Origin: Nitrospirota bacterium | GTDB taxonomy: Bacteria > Nitrospirota > JACRHJ01 | Assembly: GCA_021784575.1 (NCBI GenBank) | Contig: JAJYHX010000001.1 | Location: forward strand, 211,280 to 275,279 | Direction of reading: 5' to 3' | Length of the DNA stretch: 64,000 bases | Part shown: one piece after another, positions 33,257 to 40,972 of the stretch | Position numbering within the stretch: position 1 is the stretch's first letter | How the letters are laid out: the number at the start of each line of letters is the position of its first letter | The notes under the pieces: model-generated | The model's database searches: none | What the model saw: the letters and a program-made list of their open reading frames with translations, nothing else | What the model was told of the DNA's origin: nothing | Translations under genes and position numbers: made by a program

Positions 33257-33280
33257 CGGGCGCAATAAATTGCGCCCCTG
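33257..33280. repeat. Half unit of the TGTAGGGGCGCAATTTATTGCGCCC repeat
   Basis: CGGGCGCAATAAATTGCGCC followed by CCTG, in the spacer between cinA and thpR. Confidence 0.75.
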
Positions 33281-33301
33281 TCTCCTGCAATTGTGCAAGG
33301 A

Positions 33302-34546
33302 TCAGCTTATCAGGTATCGGCGTATCATGTCCAGCGCCATTTGCGAGGAGGCGAAGCGAACCTCCGCGCGGTCTCCGGGGAAATGGAACTTTTTAACCGT
33401 TACGCCGCCCGGCGTCGCGAGGCCGATATACACAAGCCCCACGGGCTTCTCCGCAGTCCCGCCGCCCGGCCCGGCGATGCCGGTTATGCCAAGCCCCAGG
33501 TCCGCCTTGGCGCTCTTTCGTATCTCTTCGGCCATAAGCCGCGCGGTCTCTTCCGAAACCGCGCCGTGCTTGACAAGCGTCTCCGACGGGACCGAGAGAA
33601 GCTCCTCTTTAGATTTGTTCGAGTATGTTACGACACCGCGTTCCATGTATGCGGAGCTTCCGGCGATGTCCGTAAGCCTTTTGGCGACAAGGCCTCCGGT
33701 GCAGGACTCCGCCGTGGCGACGGTCATGCGTTTCTCCGTCAGGAGCCTTGCGACCGTGTCGTGCAGCCCCTCTTTGTCCGTGCCGTAATAGCCGTCGCCG
33801 ACTCTGCGGACAATCTCGGCGCAAAGCTCCAGGAGCAGCTTCTGGGCCTTCTCGCGCGTATCCGCGTTTGCTTTCGCCGTTATGTCCAGCCCCGCGGCGG
33901 AGCTTGAGAACTTCATATCCCCGCCCGGGACGGAAACATTATCGAGAAGCCCGCGCGCGTCTTCTTCGGTTATCCCGTAGCACCGCATTGTCCGGCCGGC
34001 GGAGAATGTCCTGCCCCGGCCGCTGGACAGCGCCCGCGCAAGCTCCGGCGGGATGATGTCCCGGAGCGCCCGCCCCCGGTCCGGCGGCCCGTTCAGCCAG
34101 GCGAGATACCTGCCCTCGTGCTCCAGCCAGAACCCTGGCGGGCATCCATGCCCTGAAGGGCATCGATGGCCCGAGGGGGGGCGATGATGGCCGGCGGGAG
34201 CTTCCTTCGGGTCCGCAAGGAGCCGCGCGCCCTTTGGCAGGAGCGCCCTGCCTTCGAGGTCGGGGTGTAGCACGAGCCGTTTCCCAAGCGCGCGCGCCAG
34301 AGCCTTCCTTGAGACCTCCCCTGTCCTTTCCTGTCCCTCTGCGCCGGAGAGCAGGACAAAAAACGACCTTGAGAGCGCGAGCCGGACGGCGTTTTCCGCT
34401 TCCTTTTCGTCGGACGCGACGAACGAGACCGATATAAGATCGAGCCCGAACTCTGCAAGGGAGTCCGAGAGCTCCCGCATATAACCGCCGGATGATTCCG
34501 CGCCGCCCGGTATGCCGAGGCCGAGTATTACCGCCTCCGCCCTCAC
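33302..34546 (-). CDS. cinA: CinA family protein with degenerate N-terminal domain
   Basis: A 414-residue CinA-like protein. The C-terminal domain (about 250-414) is an intact nicotinamide-nucleotide amidase (AESCTGGLVAKRLTDIAGSS and GITGIAGPGGGTAEKPVG), which recycles NMN to NaMN. The N-terminal MoCF/COG1058 domain is recognisable (PPELARALSSGRGRTFSAG; CYGITEEDARGLL) but lacks the GGLGPTxDD motif, and a ~20-residue GHHRPPSGHRCPSGHGCPPG insertion sits where the family has GTAPGF. GTG 34546 overlaps the pgpA stop (GTGA); the track's longer ORF from 34978 is a frame shadow inside pgpA. Confidence 0.88.
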   Translation of the reverse strand: MRAEAVILGLGIPGGAESSGGYMRELSDSLAEFGLDLISVSFVASDEKEAENAVRLALSRSFFVLLSGAEGQERTGEVSRKALARALGKRLVLHPDLEGRALLPKGARLLADPKEAPAGHHRPPSGHRCPSGHGCPPGFWLEHEGRYLAWLNGPPDRGRALRDIIPPELARALSSGRGRTFSAGRTMRCYGITEEDARGLLDNVSVPGGDMKFSSSAAGLDITAKANADTREKAQKLLLELCAEIVRRVGDGYYGTDKEGLHDTVARLLTEKRMTVATAESCTGGLVAKRLTDIAGSSAYMERGVVTYSNKSKEELLSVPSETLVKHGAVSEETARLMAEEIRKSAKADLGLGITGIAGPGGGTAEKPVGLVYIGLATPGGVTVKKFHFPGDRAEVRFASSQMALDMIRRYLIS

Positions 34547-35016
34547 GCCGCGAGCCTTACGATTATGCGCAGGGCGATGTTCGCGTAAATTCCGGCGGCG
34601 ATGTCGTCCAACATCACGCCCCAGCCGCCCTTCATGCGCTGGTCGATTGTCCGCGCCGGGAAGGGCTTTGTGATGTCGAAGAACCGGAACAGGAAAAAGC
34701 CCGCCGCAATCCACCGCCAGTCGAACGGGATGAGATAAAGGGTTACGAACATGCCCGCGATTTCGTCTATGACAATCTTGCCGCAGTCCTTCTGGCCGTA
34801 TATGACTTCGGCCCGCCCGGCGGCCCATACGCCGACGAAAAATGTGAGGACGGTCAGGAGCGAGTAGGCCGTTCCGGCGAAGGAGCCGAGGCCAAGGAAG
34901 GCGGCAAAGAGGAAGGCGATAACCGCGCCGACTATGCTGCCGGCCGTGCCGGGGGCGACAGGAGAGTATCCGGCCCACAGGCCGGAGGCGACCGCTATTA
35001 CAATTTTATCGGCCAT
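34543..35016 (-). CDS. pgpA: phosphatidylglycerophosphatase A
   Basis: A 157-residue membrane phosphatase that makes phosphatidylglycerol. It shows the family features GYSPVAPGTAGS near the N-terminus, DEIAGM in the middle and FRFFDITKPFPARTIDQ then the GGWGVMLDDIAAG segment, with about four helices. pgpA-cinA is a common gene pair; they overlap by 4 bases, followed by thpR and recA. Confidence 0.95.
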   Translation of the reverse strand: MADKIVIAVASGLWAGYSPVAPGTAGSIVGAVIAFLFAAFLGLGSFAGTAYSLLTVLTFFVGVWAAGRAEVIYGQKDCGKIVIDEIAGMFVTLYLIPFDWRWIAAGFFLFRFFDITKPFPARTIDQRMKGGWGVMLDDIAAGIYANIALRIIVRLAA

Positions 35017-35352
35017 ACTGTCGACCGGCCTCCCGAACCCTCGTAAAAATCAAGGACTTATCTTATCACCGGAGGCGTTGCCGGTCAAGGACAAAGTGGC
35101 GTGCGTGCGCCGGGCGCGGCGTCTTTATAAGGGCCGGATTGGGTTTTTTGCGGCGTCCGGGTTATGCGGGTCGCAGCCGCCGCCGCGAAGGGCGGCAAGG
35201 TATGCCGTGTCCCGCCCCGTGTTTGTGGAGGCATGTCTTGCCCCCGCCGGGACGGTTAACATAAAGGGTCTTGAAAATAATAAGATTTTCCTTGAACTAC
35301 CGGGTGGTTTTGTGGTAGGTTAAATGTCGTTTATTAATAAAAAGGAGCAGTG
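35017..35352. other. Spacer between divergent pgpA and mglBA
   Basis: GC-rich first half without gene or clear repeat. Near the right end a weak promoter for mglBA may be TTGAAC (35292), 18 bases, TAGGTT. Nothing else is seen. Confidence 0.5.
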
Positions 35353-35847
35353 ATGCCAGGTTCAGACCTTATAATGTTCGAGGAAGAGTTCGGTTCTGTA
35401 GACCAGGAGCTCCAGCGTCTTCAGGCCCAGTCGAACGCAAGGGTCGTTTTCCTCGTTGACAAGAACGGCCAGCTCATAGCCTCCGCCGGAGAAGTCCTGG
35501 GGCTTGACACCACCTCGCTCGCCTCGCTTACGGCGGGCAACATAGCCGCGACGGGCGGCATGGCCAAGCTGCTTGGCGAGAAGGAATTCTCGGTGCTCTT
35601 CCATGAAGGCGAGAAGGACAACATCCACATCTCCATAGTAGACCAGCGCATCATTCTCGTCGTGATATTCGACCAGCGAAGCTCGCTCGGGCTTGTGAGG
35701 CTTCGGGTCAAGAAAAGCGCGGAGGCGCTTGCGAAGATATTCCAGTCCGTATCCGAGAAGTCACGGAAAGAAGGCTCCACGGGCAAGGTCAGCGTCTCTC
35801 CGTTCGCGGAGATAACCGACGAAGACATAGACAACCTGTTCGGATAA
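35353..35847 (+). CDS. mglB: MglB-type Roadblock/LC7 protein (GTPase-activating partner of MglA)
   Basis: A 164-residue protein: Roadblock/LC7 fold over about residues 10-130 (QLQRLQAQSNARVVFLVDKNGQLIASAG-type start), then a helical tail and an acidic C-terminal segment (ITDEDIDNLFG). MglB dimers activate GTP hydrolysis by MglA and set cell polarity in gliding or pilus-driven motility. AAAGGAG precedes ATG 35353. Only 3 bases separate it from mglA. Confidence 0.93.
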   Translation: MPGSDLIMFEEEFGSVDQELQRLQAQSNARVVFLVDKNGQLIASAGEVLGLDTTSLASLTAGNIAATGGMAKLLGEKEFSVLFHEGEKDNIHISIVDQRIILVVIFDQRSSLGLVRLRVKKSAEALAKIFQSVSEKSRKEGSTGKVSVSPFAEITDEDIDNLFG

Positions 35848-35850
35848 TAA

Positions 35851-36438
35851 ATGTCCTTTATCAATTACTCCTCCCGCGAAATAAACGTAAAGCTCGTCTA
35901 CTACGGCCCCGGCCTCTGCGGCAAGACGACGAACCTCCATTACATTTACAGGAAGACGAACCCGGAGGCGAAGGGCAAGATGATCTCGCTCGCCACGGAG
36001 ACGGAGCGGACGCTCTTCTTCGACTTCCTGCCCCTGGCCCTTGGCGAGATACGCGGTTTCAAGACCCGCTTCCATCTCTACACCGTCCCGGGCCAGGTGT
36101 TCTACGACGCCTCCCGCAAGCTTATCCTTAAAGGCGTTGACGGTGTCGTCTTCGTTGCGGACTCGCAGGTCGAGCGCATGGAGGCGAACGTCGAGAGCAT
36201 GGACAACCTCCGCGTGAACCTTTCCGAGCAGGGCTACGACATGGACAAGATCCCCTTTGTTGTCCAGTACAACAAGCGGGACCTCCCCAACGTCGCGCCC
36301 GTCCCGGAAATGGAGAAGATACTGAACCACCGCGGGCTTCCTTCCTACGAGGCCGTCGCCACCACCGGCGTCGGCGTATTCGACACATTAAAAAACCTCG
36401 CCAAACAGGTGCTCTTCGAGCTCAAGAAGGGCCATTAG
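35851..36438 (+). CDS. mglA: MglA Ras-like GTPase (motility/polarity switch)
   Basis: A 195-residue small GTPase. P-loop GPGLCGKTT (about 15-23), switch region TERTLFFDFLPL, PM3 as TVPGQ (Thr in place of the Ras Asp, typical of MglA) and guanine-specificity NKRD. With MglB it forms the polarity switch that positions type IV pilus or gliding machinery. PilT, encoded 4 kb away, is a plausible downstream target. Confidence 0.97.
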   Translation: MSFINYSSREINVKLVYYGPGLCGKTTNLHYIYRKTNPEAKGKMISLATETERTLFFDFLPLALGEIRGFKTRFHLYTVPGQVFYDASRKLILKGVDGVVFVADSQVERMEANVESMDNLRVNLSEQGYDMDKIPFVVQYNKRDLPNVAPVPEMEKILNHRGLPSYEAVATTGVGVFDTLKNLAKQVLFELKKGH

Positions 36439-36838
36439 CCGGTCTGCCGGTTTCAGGCGGCGGGCCGGAAATCCGAAATAGTTTTCATGGCGGCTTAAGT
36501 CAGTGCCGTCGATTTCAGGAAAAAAAGGCCCGGCGTCAAACCATGCCGAGGCGGCCGCGTCTGTAACGTGCAACCACTTGAAAATCCAAGATTTAACCCG
36601 GAGCTTGCCGCCTTCCGCGCTGCCGGAGGCAATAAGCCCGCGGCGCCGCATGTCACGCGAGCAGTGATTGCTTAACGTATTGGTTTTGCAGACAAATTTT
36701 AAATCGCACAACATAAATGCCGCCCGGAAGCCTGCAAAACGTGCCGAAGCCGGCCTGTGGATAAAAATTTTTAACCATGCGGAGGCGTAAGTTAGGCAGG
36801 ATTTTGGATTTCGTTATCAATAAGAGCCTCATCTTTGC
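36439..36838. other. Gene-free spacer after mglA
   Basis: About 400 bases with no supported gene, repeat or RNA motif; the longer ORFs in it have no ribosome sites or family features. It leads into the small-RNA promoter at 36839. Confidence 0.5.
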
Positions 36839-36868
36839 TTGACAAAGCTTTCGCCCTTGGAGTATAAA
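36839..36868 (+). promoter_or_regulatory. Promoter of a small RNA candidate
   Basis: TTGACA, 18 bases, TATAAA, with no gene downstream on this strand before a terminator. Confidence 0.6.
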
Positions 36869-36874
36869 GGGGTG

Positions 36875-36932
36875 GTGGGAAGGTCCGGGAGACCTCAGGA
36901 TAGGGAAGAATTCCTGGGGTTTTATTTTTTTA
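36875..36932 (+). ncRNA. Candidate ~58-nt small RNA
   Basis: From the predicted start (~36875) the RNA would contain a tight hairpin GGTC-CGGGA-GACC and then an intrinsic terminator CCTCAGGA / TCCTGGGG followed by TTTTATTTTTTT. There is no start codon with a ribosome site. It does not match 6S, SRP, tmRNA or a riboswitch that I recognise. Confidence 0.5.
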
Positions 36933-36939
36933 AATGAAA

Positions 36940-36964
36940 AGGGCCGGACATAAAGCCCGGCCCT
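36940..36964 (-). terminator. Terminator of the zinc-ribbon/H1-like gene
   Basis: An 8-base stem AGGGCCGG / CCGGCCCT followed on the minus strand by TTTTCATTTAAAAAAA. It lies 31 bases past the gene's stop. Confidence 0.75.
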
Positions 36965-36994
36965 CAATCCGGAAGAACAAATTGGCTGTCTGAC

Positions 36995-37531
36995 TTACTT
37001 TGCGGTTTTGGCAGCCGGCTTCTTGGCAGCCGGTTTTGCCTTCGACGCGGCGGTCGCTTTCTTGGCGGCCGCCGGTTTTTTTGCGGCGGTCTTCTTCTTA
37101 GCGGTCTTCTTTGCAGCCGGTTTTGCAGTCTTCTTGGCGGCTGGTTTTGCCTTCGACGCAGTTGTGGCCTTCTTCGCGGCCGGTTTCTTTGCAGCCGGTT
37201 TCTTTGCAGCCGGTTTCTTTGCGGCTGGTTTCTTTGCAGTCGCTTCTGCCATTTTCGTGGCTCCTTTCTTTGCCGCCGCCTGTTTTATGGCGGCGGGATA
37301 ACAGAGCTCATCGTCCGACACGGACAACCGTCCGCATGTCTCGCAGAAAAACCTGAGCTCCATGACCTTGGGCATGCATACGTGCCGAGGGTCTTCGGCG
37401 ACATTACCGCAGAACTCACAGACAGCCAACTCGACGGACCTGACCGGGGCGCATACGTGCCCCTTGTTGGAAGTAACCGCGCCGCATGTCTGACACACGT
37501 ACAGCGGATATTCCTTGTCGGTCCTTGCCAT
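36995..37531 (-). CDS. zinc-ribbon protein with histone-H1-like Lys/Ala/Pro tail
   Basis: A 178-residue protein in two parts. Residues 1-80 hold three similar cysteine units, CQTCG...GHVC, CEFCG...RHVC and CETCG...ELC, so rubredoxin- or zinc-ribbon-like metal binding is likely. Residues ~90-178 are an almost pure Lys/Ala/Pro tail with repeated KKPAA and ASKAKPAAKK units, as in histone H1-like bacterial proteins (Hc1, AlgP, HupS tails) that bind DNA or RNA nonspecifically. No family name is known to me. It has its own promoter and terminator, so it is expressed alone, possibly at high level. Confidence 0.85.
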   Translation of the reverse strand: MARTDKEYPLYVCQTCGAVTSNKGHVCAPVRSVELAVCEFCGNVAEDPRHVCMPKVMELRFFCETCGRLSVSDDELCYPAAIKQAAAKKGATKMAEATAKKPAAKKPAAKKPAAKKPAAKKATTASKAKPAAKKTAKPAAKKTAKKKTAAKKPAAAKKATAASKAKPAAKKPAAKTAK

Positions 37532-37667
37532 TTGTTTTCCTCCTTTCTTCCGGATTTAAGCGGAGCCTTAATGGACGGGCATCCGCGAAGCCTTGCGCCG
37601 TTTTCTTCTGTTCCGCCGCGGAACATTTTACGACGCATGAAAAAAATATTTCTATGGAACCAGAAAA

Positions 37668-37696
37668 AGTATATAGCAATTATTTTTCAATTGCAA
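37668..37696 (-). promoter_or_regulatory. Promoter of the zinc-ribbon/H1-like gene
   Basis: Minus strand TTGCAA, 17 bases, TATACT in very A/T-rich DNA; the leader is about 130 bases. Confidence 0.5.
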
Positions 37697-37771
37697 TAAA
37701 TAATTTAATATCATGCACTTCGGCGACAAATTTTTTTCGAGTCTTCACGCGCAAATTTTTTATCAACTCCG

Positions 37772-37799
37772 TTGACATATTCTCCGCATGATGTAAACT
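37772..37799 (+). promoter_or_regulatory. Promoter of the lipoprotein gene
   Basis: TTGACA, 16 bases, TAAACT; a ~20-base leader carries AAAGGAGG before ATG 37825. Confidence 0.65.
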
Positions 37800-37824
37800 C
37801 GTAATGAGGAGAAAGGAGGCACGC

Positions 37825-38646
37825 ATGAAACAGAAACTGCTTTACGCACTCGCCATACCGCTTGCGCTCTTGCTCTGCGCATGCGCCTCTGCACGGTTCG
37901 CGCAAAACGACAAGCCGGACTCGGGCATAGAAGGCCAGGTCTCCATCAAGAACAAAGGCGCCGCCGGAGAAGTATACGTCTACGCGTACACCTCTCCGTA
38001 CAACGACATGAGGGTGCCCACGAAGCTCATCTCGAAACCGTCCGCGCCCGACGGGACATACCGGCTCGGCCTTGTACCCGGCACATATTTCATCGTGGCC
38101 AGGAGGCGCACCTCCGGAAGCCCGAAGGGGTATCTCGTGAAGGGCGATTACGAAGGGGAATACCCCGCCAACCCGGTAACGGTGAAGCCCGGGAAATACG
38201 AGAAGGTGGACATATCCATATCGATGCTCGACGGCAATTTCCTCCTTGCCCCGTATATTCCGAGCAATGGCAACAGGGGCGTCAGAGGCACGGTATACGG
38301 CGAGGACGGAAAGCCCGCGAACGGCGCATATGTGATGGTATACAAGGACCGCGAGATGGTCGGCCTTCCGACCTACCTATCCAAGGCGACAGCCGCAGAC
38401 GGCAAATATTTCGTATATGTGCCCAAGGCCGGTGTTTATTATGTTGCGGCCCGGCTCAAGTACGGCGGCATCCCGAAGAAGGGAGAGCCTTACGGCACGT
38501 ACGACAAGAACAAGAACCATATGATTACGCTGAACGGAAACCAGGTCGCCTCCGGCATAGACATAAATCTCGGGCCGTTCCCGTTCGACCTGATACTGCC
38601 CGTGCCGCCGGTGAAGGGACAGCCTTCTTCCGCTCCGGCGCACTGA
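37825..38646 (+). CDS. lipoprotein with two carboxypeptidase-regulatory-like domains
   Basis: A 273-residue exported protein. The signal peptide MKQKLLYALAIPLALLLCAC ends in a plausible lipobox (LCAC), so it is probably a membrane lipoprotein. Two beta-sandwich repeats of the carboxypeptidase-regulatory type follow: EGQVSIKNKGAAGEVYVYAY...YRLGLVPGTYFIVARR and RGTVYGEDGKPANGAYVMVY...YFVYVPKAGVYYVAAR. Such domains are structural and do not show a substrate. Single-gene transcript with its own promoter and terminator. Confidence 0.83.
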   Translation: MKQKLLYALAIPLALLLCACASARFAQNDKPDSGIEGQVSIKNKGAAGEVYVYAYTSPYNDMRVPTKLISKPSAPDGTYRLGLVPGTYFIVARRRTSGSPKGYLVKGDYEGEYPANPVTVKPGKYEKVDISISMLDGNFLLAPYIPSNGNRGVRGTVYGEDGKPANGAYVMVYKDREMVGLPTYLSKATAADGKYFVYVPKAGVYYVAARLKYGGIPKKGEPYGTYDKNKNHMITLNGNQVASGIDINLGPFPFDLILPVPPVKGQPSSAPAH

Positions 38647-38666
38647 TTATTTTCTTGCACGCAAAA

Positions 38667-38698
38667 CGAAGGCCGTCTTTTTTGAGGCGGCCTTTTTT
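38667..38698 (+). terminator. Terminator of the lipoprotein gene
   Basis: AAGGCCG ... CGGCCTT stem followed by TTTTTTGCTTTTT. Confidence 0.75.
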
Positions 38699-38756
38699 GC
38701 TTTTTGCTATACTTCAATTCATAAATAAAAACACGTGTTCGTGAAACATTTAAAGC

Positions 38757-38829
38757 CCGTCACCCCCGCGAAAGCGGGAATCCGGGAAGTTTAAAATTCC
38801 TGGGCCCCGTGTCAGGCACGGGGTGACAG
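38757..38829. repeat. Dispersed repeat: hairpin plus CCCCGTGTCAGGCACGGGG unit
   Basis: CCCGTCACCCCCGCGAAAGC followed by GGGAATCCGGG, then CCCCGTGTCAGGCACGGGG and TGACA. The second part is related to 29222-29275. Confidence 0.75.
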
Positions 38830-38878
38830 GCTTTACTCCTTTTACGAATACGTCATCTATCTTCCCGGAGGATATTGG

Positions 38879-39973
38879 ATGCTGTTCGACAGGTTCGACC
38901 CCTTGAAGGGCGAGAAGCTTGAGATAATGGACAAGGACGGGCGCGTAAACGAGGAGCTGCGCCCGGACTTGAGCGACGAGCGTATAAAGGAGCTTTATGT
39001 AAGGATGAGCGTGATGAGGCTTGCGGACAGGACCGCGCTCAACCTCCAGCGCGAGGGGAGGATGGGCACCTACGCGCCCGTCTACGGGCAGGAGGCTTCC
39101 CAGGCGTCCGCCGCATTCCTCGAAAGCGGGGACTGGCTCGTGCCGTCGTACCGCGAAAGCGGCGCGCTCTTAATGCGCGGAGTCCCGCTCTCCGGGATAT
39201 ACCGCTACTGGATGGGAGACGAGCGCGGCCTTATAGGCATAAAGGACCTGCGCGTGCTGCCGGTAGAGGTGGTGGTGGGCAGCCAGCCCCTGCACGCCGT
39301 GGGCGTGTCGTGGGCGATGAAGCTTCGGGGAATCAAATCTATCGCTGCGGTATATTTCGGCGACGGCGCCACGTCCGAAGGCTCCTTCCACGAGGCTATG
39401 AACTTCGCGGGCGTGTTTGGTACCCCGACGGTCTTTGTCTGCCAGAACAACCAGTTTGCCATAAGCGTCCCCCGCAGGGTTCAGACAAGGTCAAAAAGCA
39501 TCGCCCAGAAGGCGAACGCCTACGGCTTCAAGGGGATTCAGATATACGGCAACGACATCATGGCCGTTTACGCCGCCATGAAGGAGGCAATGTCCGACGC
39601 GCGCGAAGGACGCGGCCCCCGGCTCATCGAGATGCTGACATACCGCTTCGGCCCGCATACCACAGCCGACGACCCGGCCAAATACAGAGACGCCTCCGAA
39701 CTTGAAAAGAACAAGCCGTTCGACCCGCTCATCCGCCTGAGGCTGTATCTCTCTTCGCTTGGCATGTGGAGCGAAGAGGAGGAATACGAGATTATGGACG
39801 CCGCAAAAACGGAGGTGGAAAAGGCCGTGGCAGAGGCGGAGTCCGCCCCGAAGCCTTCGCCCTCCGATATATTCCATAATACCTGGAAGAGAGAGCATAC
39901 GTACCTGAAGAGACAGGAGAGCGAGCTGCTCGCGCTCCTTCAGGAGACGGACGGGGGCGCATCCCATGCCTAA
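38879..39973 (+). CDS. 2-oxoacid dehydrogenase E1 alpha subunit (pyruvate type probable)
   Basis: ThDP-dependent subunit that decarboxylates a 2-oxoacid. A 364-residue protein with the ThDP/Mg motif GDGATSEGSFHEAMNFAGV...CQNNQFAIS and the phosphorylation-loop-like YRFGPHTTADDPAKYR. The N-terminal QREGRMGTYAPVYGQEASQ resembles pyruvate and branched-chain E1 alpha. GGAGG precedes the ATG. It overlaps the E1 beta gene by 8 bases. Which 2-oxoacid is used cannot be settled; no E3 gene follows, so lipoamide dehydrogenase must be elsewhere. Confidence 0.93.
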   Translation: MLFDRFDPLKGEKLEIMDKDGRVNEELRPDLSDERIKELYVRMSVMRLADRTALNLQREGRMGTYAPVYGQEASQASAAFLESGDWLVPSYRESGALLMRGVPLSGIYRYWMGDERGLIGIKDLRVLPVEVVVGSQPLHAVGVSWAMKLRGIKSIAAVYFGDGATSEGSFHEAMNFAGVFGTPTVFVCQNNQFAISVPRRVQTRSKSIAQKANAYGFKGIQIYGNDIMAVYAAMKEAMSDAREGRGPRLIEMLTYRFGPHTTADDPAKYRDASELEKNKPFDPLIRLRLYLSSLGMWSEEEEYEIMDAAKTEVEKAVAEAESAPKPSPSDIFHNTWKREHTYLKRQESELLALLQETDGGASHA

Positions 39974-40943
39974 GCTGAACATCGTCTCCGCCATAAACCT
40001 GGCCCTCGACAGGGAGATGGAGAAAAACGAAAGGGTCGTCATAATCGGCGAGGACGTGGGCCGGGAGGGAGGCGTGTTCAGAGTCACCGACGGCCTCCAG
40101 GGAAAATACGGTCCGGAGCGCGTTATCGACACCCCGCTCTCCGAGGGCGGAATAGCGGGCACGGCGCTTGGTCTTGCGGTCGGAGGTCTCATCCCCGTCG
40201 CGGAGATACAGTTCGAGGGATTCATGTATCTTGCGCTCGACCAGATTGCGAACCAGATGGCGAGATACCGCTCCCGGAGCCGCGGGCAGTATCCCATAAA
40301 CCTCGTCCTGAGGCTTCCCTGGGGCGGCGGCATACGCGCCCCGGAGCATCACTCCGACTCCCCGGAGGCCGTGCTTGCAAATACTCCCGGCATCACCGTC
40401 GTCCAGCCGTCCAACCCGTATGACGCCAAGGGGCTTATGACGGCCGCGCTCCGATACGGAGACCCGGTGATATACTGCGAGCCGAAGCGCATATACCGCG
40501 CCATAAAGGCCGAGGTGCCGGACGAGGACTACGAGGTCCCGATAGGCAAGGCAGCCGCCGTGCGCGAGGGGACGGACATGACCATTGTCGCGTGGGGCGC
40601 GATGGTGCGCGAGGCCTTGAGGGCCGCCGAAGAACTCGCCGCGGACGGCGTTAGCGCCGAGGTAATCGACCTGCGGACGATTTCGCCGATGGACAGCGAT
40701 ACCATTATAAGCTCCGCGAAGAAGACCGGCAGGCTCCTCGTAACGCACGAGGCCCCGAAGACGGGCGGCATAGGCGCGGAGATTGCGGCGAGGGTATACG
40801 AAGAGGCGTTCACGAGCCTGCTCGCGCCAGTCGAACGCGTTACGGGCTACGACGCCGTGATGCCTCTTTTCAAACTGGAGGACTACTACCTGCCGAACGC
40901 GAAGAAGATAATCGCTGGGGCGCGGAAGATACTGAACTACTGA
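39966..40943 (+). CDS. 2-oxoacid dehydrogenase E1 beta subunit
   Basis: A 325-residue transketolase-like partner of E1 alpha. EDVGREGGVFRVTDGLQ (about 29-45), FDTPLSEGGI-like IDTPLSEGGIAGTALG and LLVTHEAPKTGGIGAEIAA are family landmarks. Together the alpha2beta2 heterotetramer passes the acyl group to the lipoyl arm of E2. Start ATG lies within the end of the alpha gene. Confidence 0.95.
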   Translation: MPKLNIVSAINLALDREMEKNERVVIIGEDVGREGGVFRVTDGLQGKYGPERVIDTPLSEGGIAGTALGLAVGGLIPVAEIQFEGFMYLALDQIANQMARYRSRSRGQYPINLVLRLPWGGGIRAPEHHSDSPEAVLANTPGITVVQPSNPYDAKGLMTAALRYGDPVIYCEPKRIYRAIKAEVPDEDYEVPIGKAAAVREGTDMTIVAWGAMVREALRAAEELAADGVSAEVIDLRTISPMDSDTIISSAKKTGRLLVTHEAPKTGGIGAEIAARVYEEAFTSLLAPVERVTGYDAVMPLFKLEDYYLPNAKKIIAGARKILNY

Positions 40944-40972
40944 TGTTAACGCCATACCTCACAGGTGACTAT

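Noticed and set aside
33302-34978. 558-codon reading of cinA
   Set aside because: The first ~144 codons overlap pgpA in another frame and show no family sequence. GTG 34546 with the GTGA overlap is the sensible start.
37008-37260. CRISPR-like short tandem repeats
   Set aside because: The periodic GCAGCCGGTTTC units code in frame for the KKPAA tail; there are no unique spacers or cas genes.
36990-37301. Plus-strand ORF (37008-37301) rich in Phe/Ala
   Set aside because: It is the antisense reading of the Lys/Ala tail of the zinc-ribbon protein.
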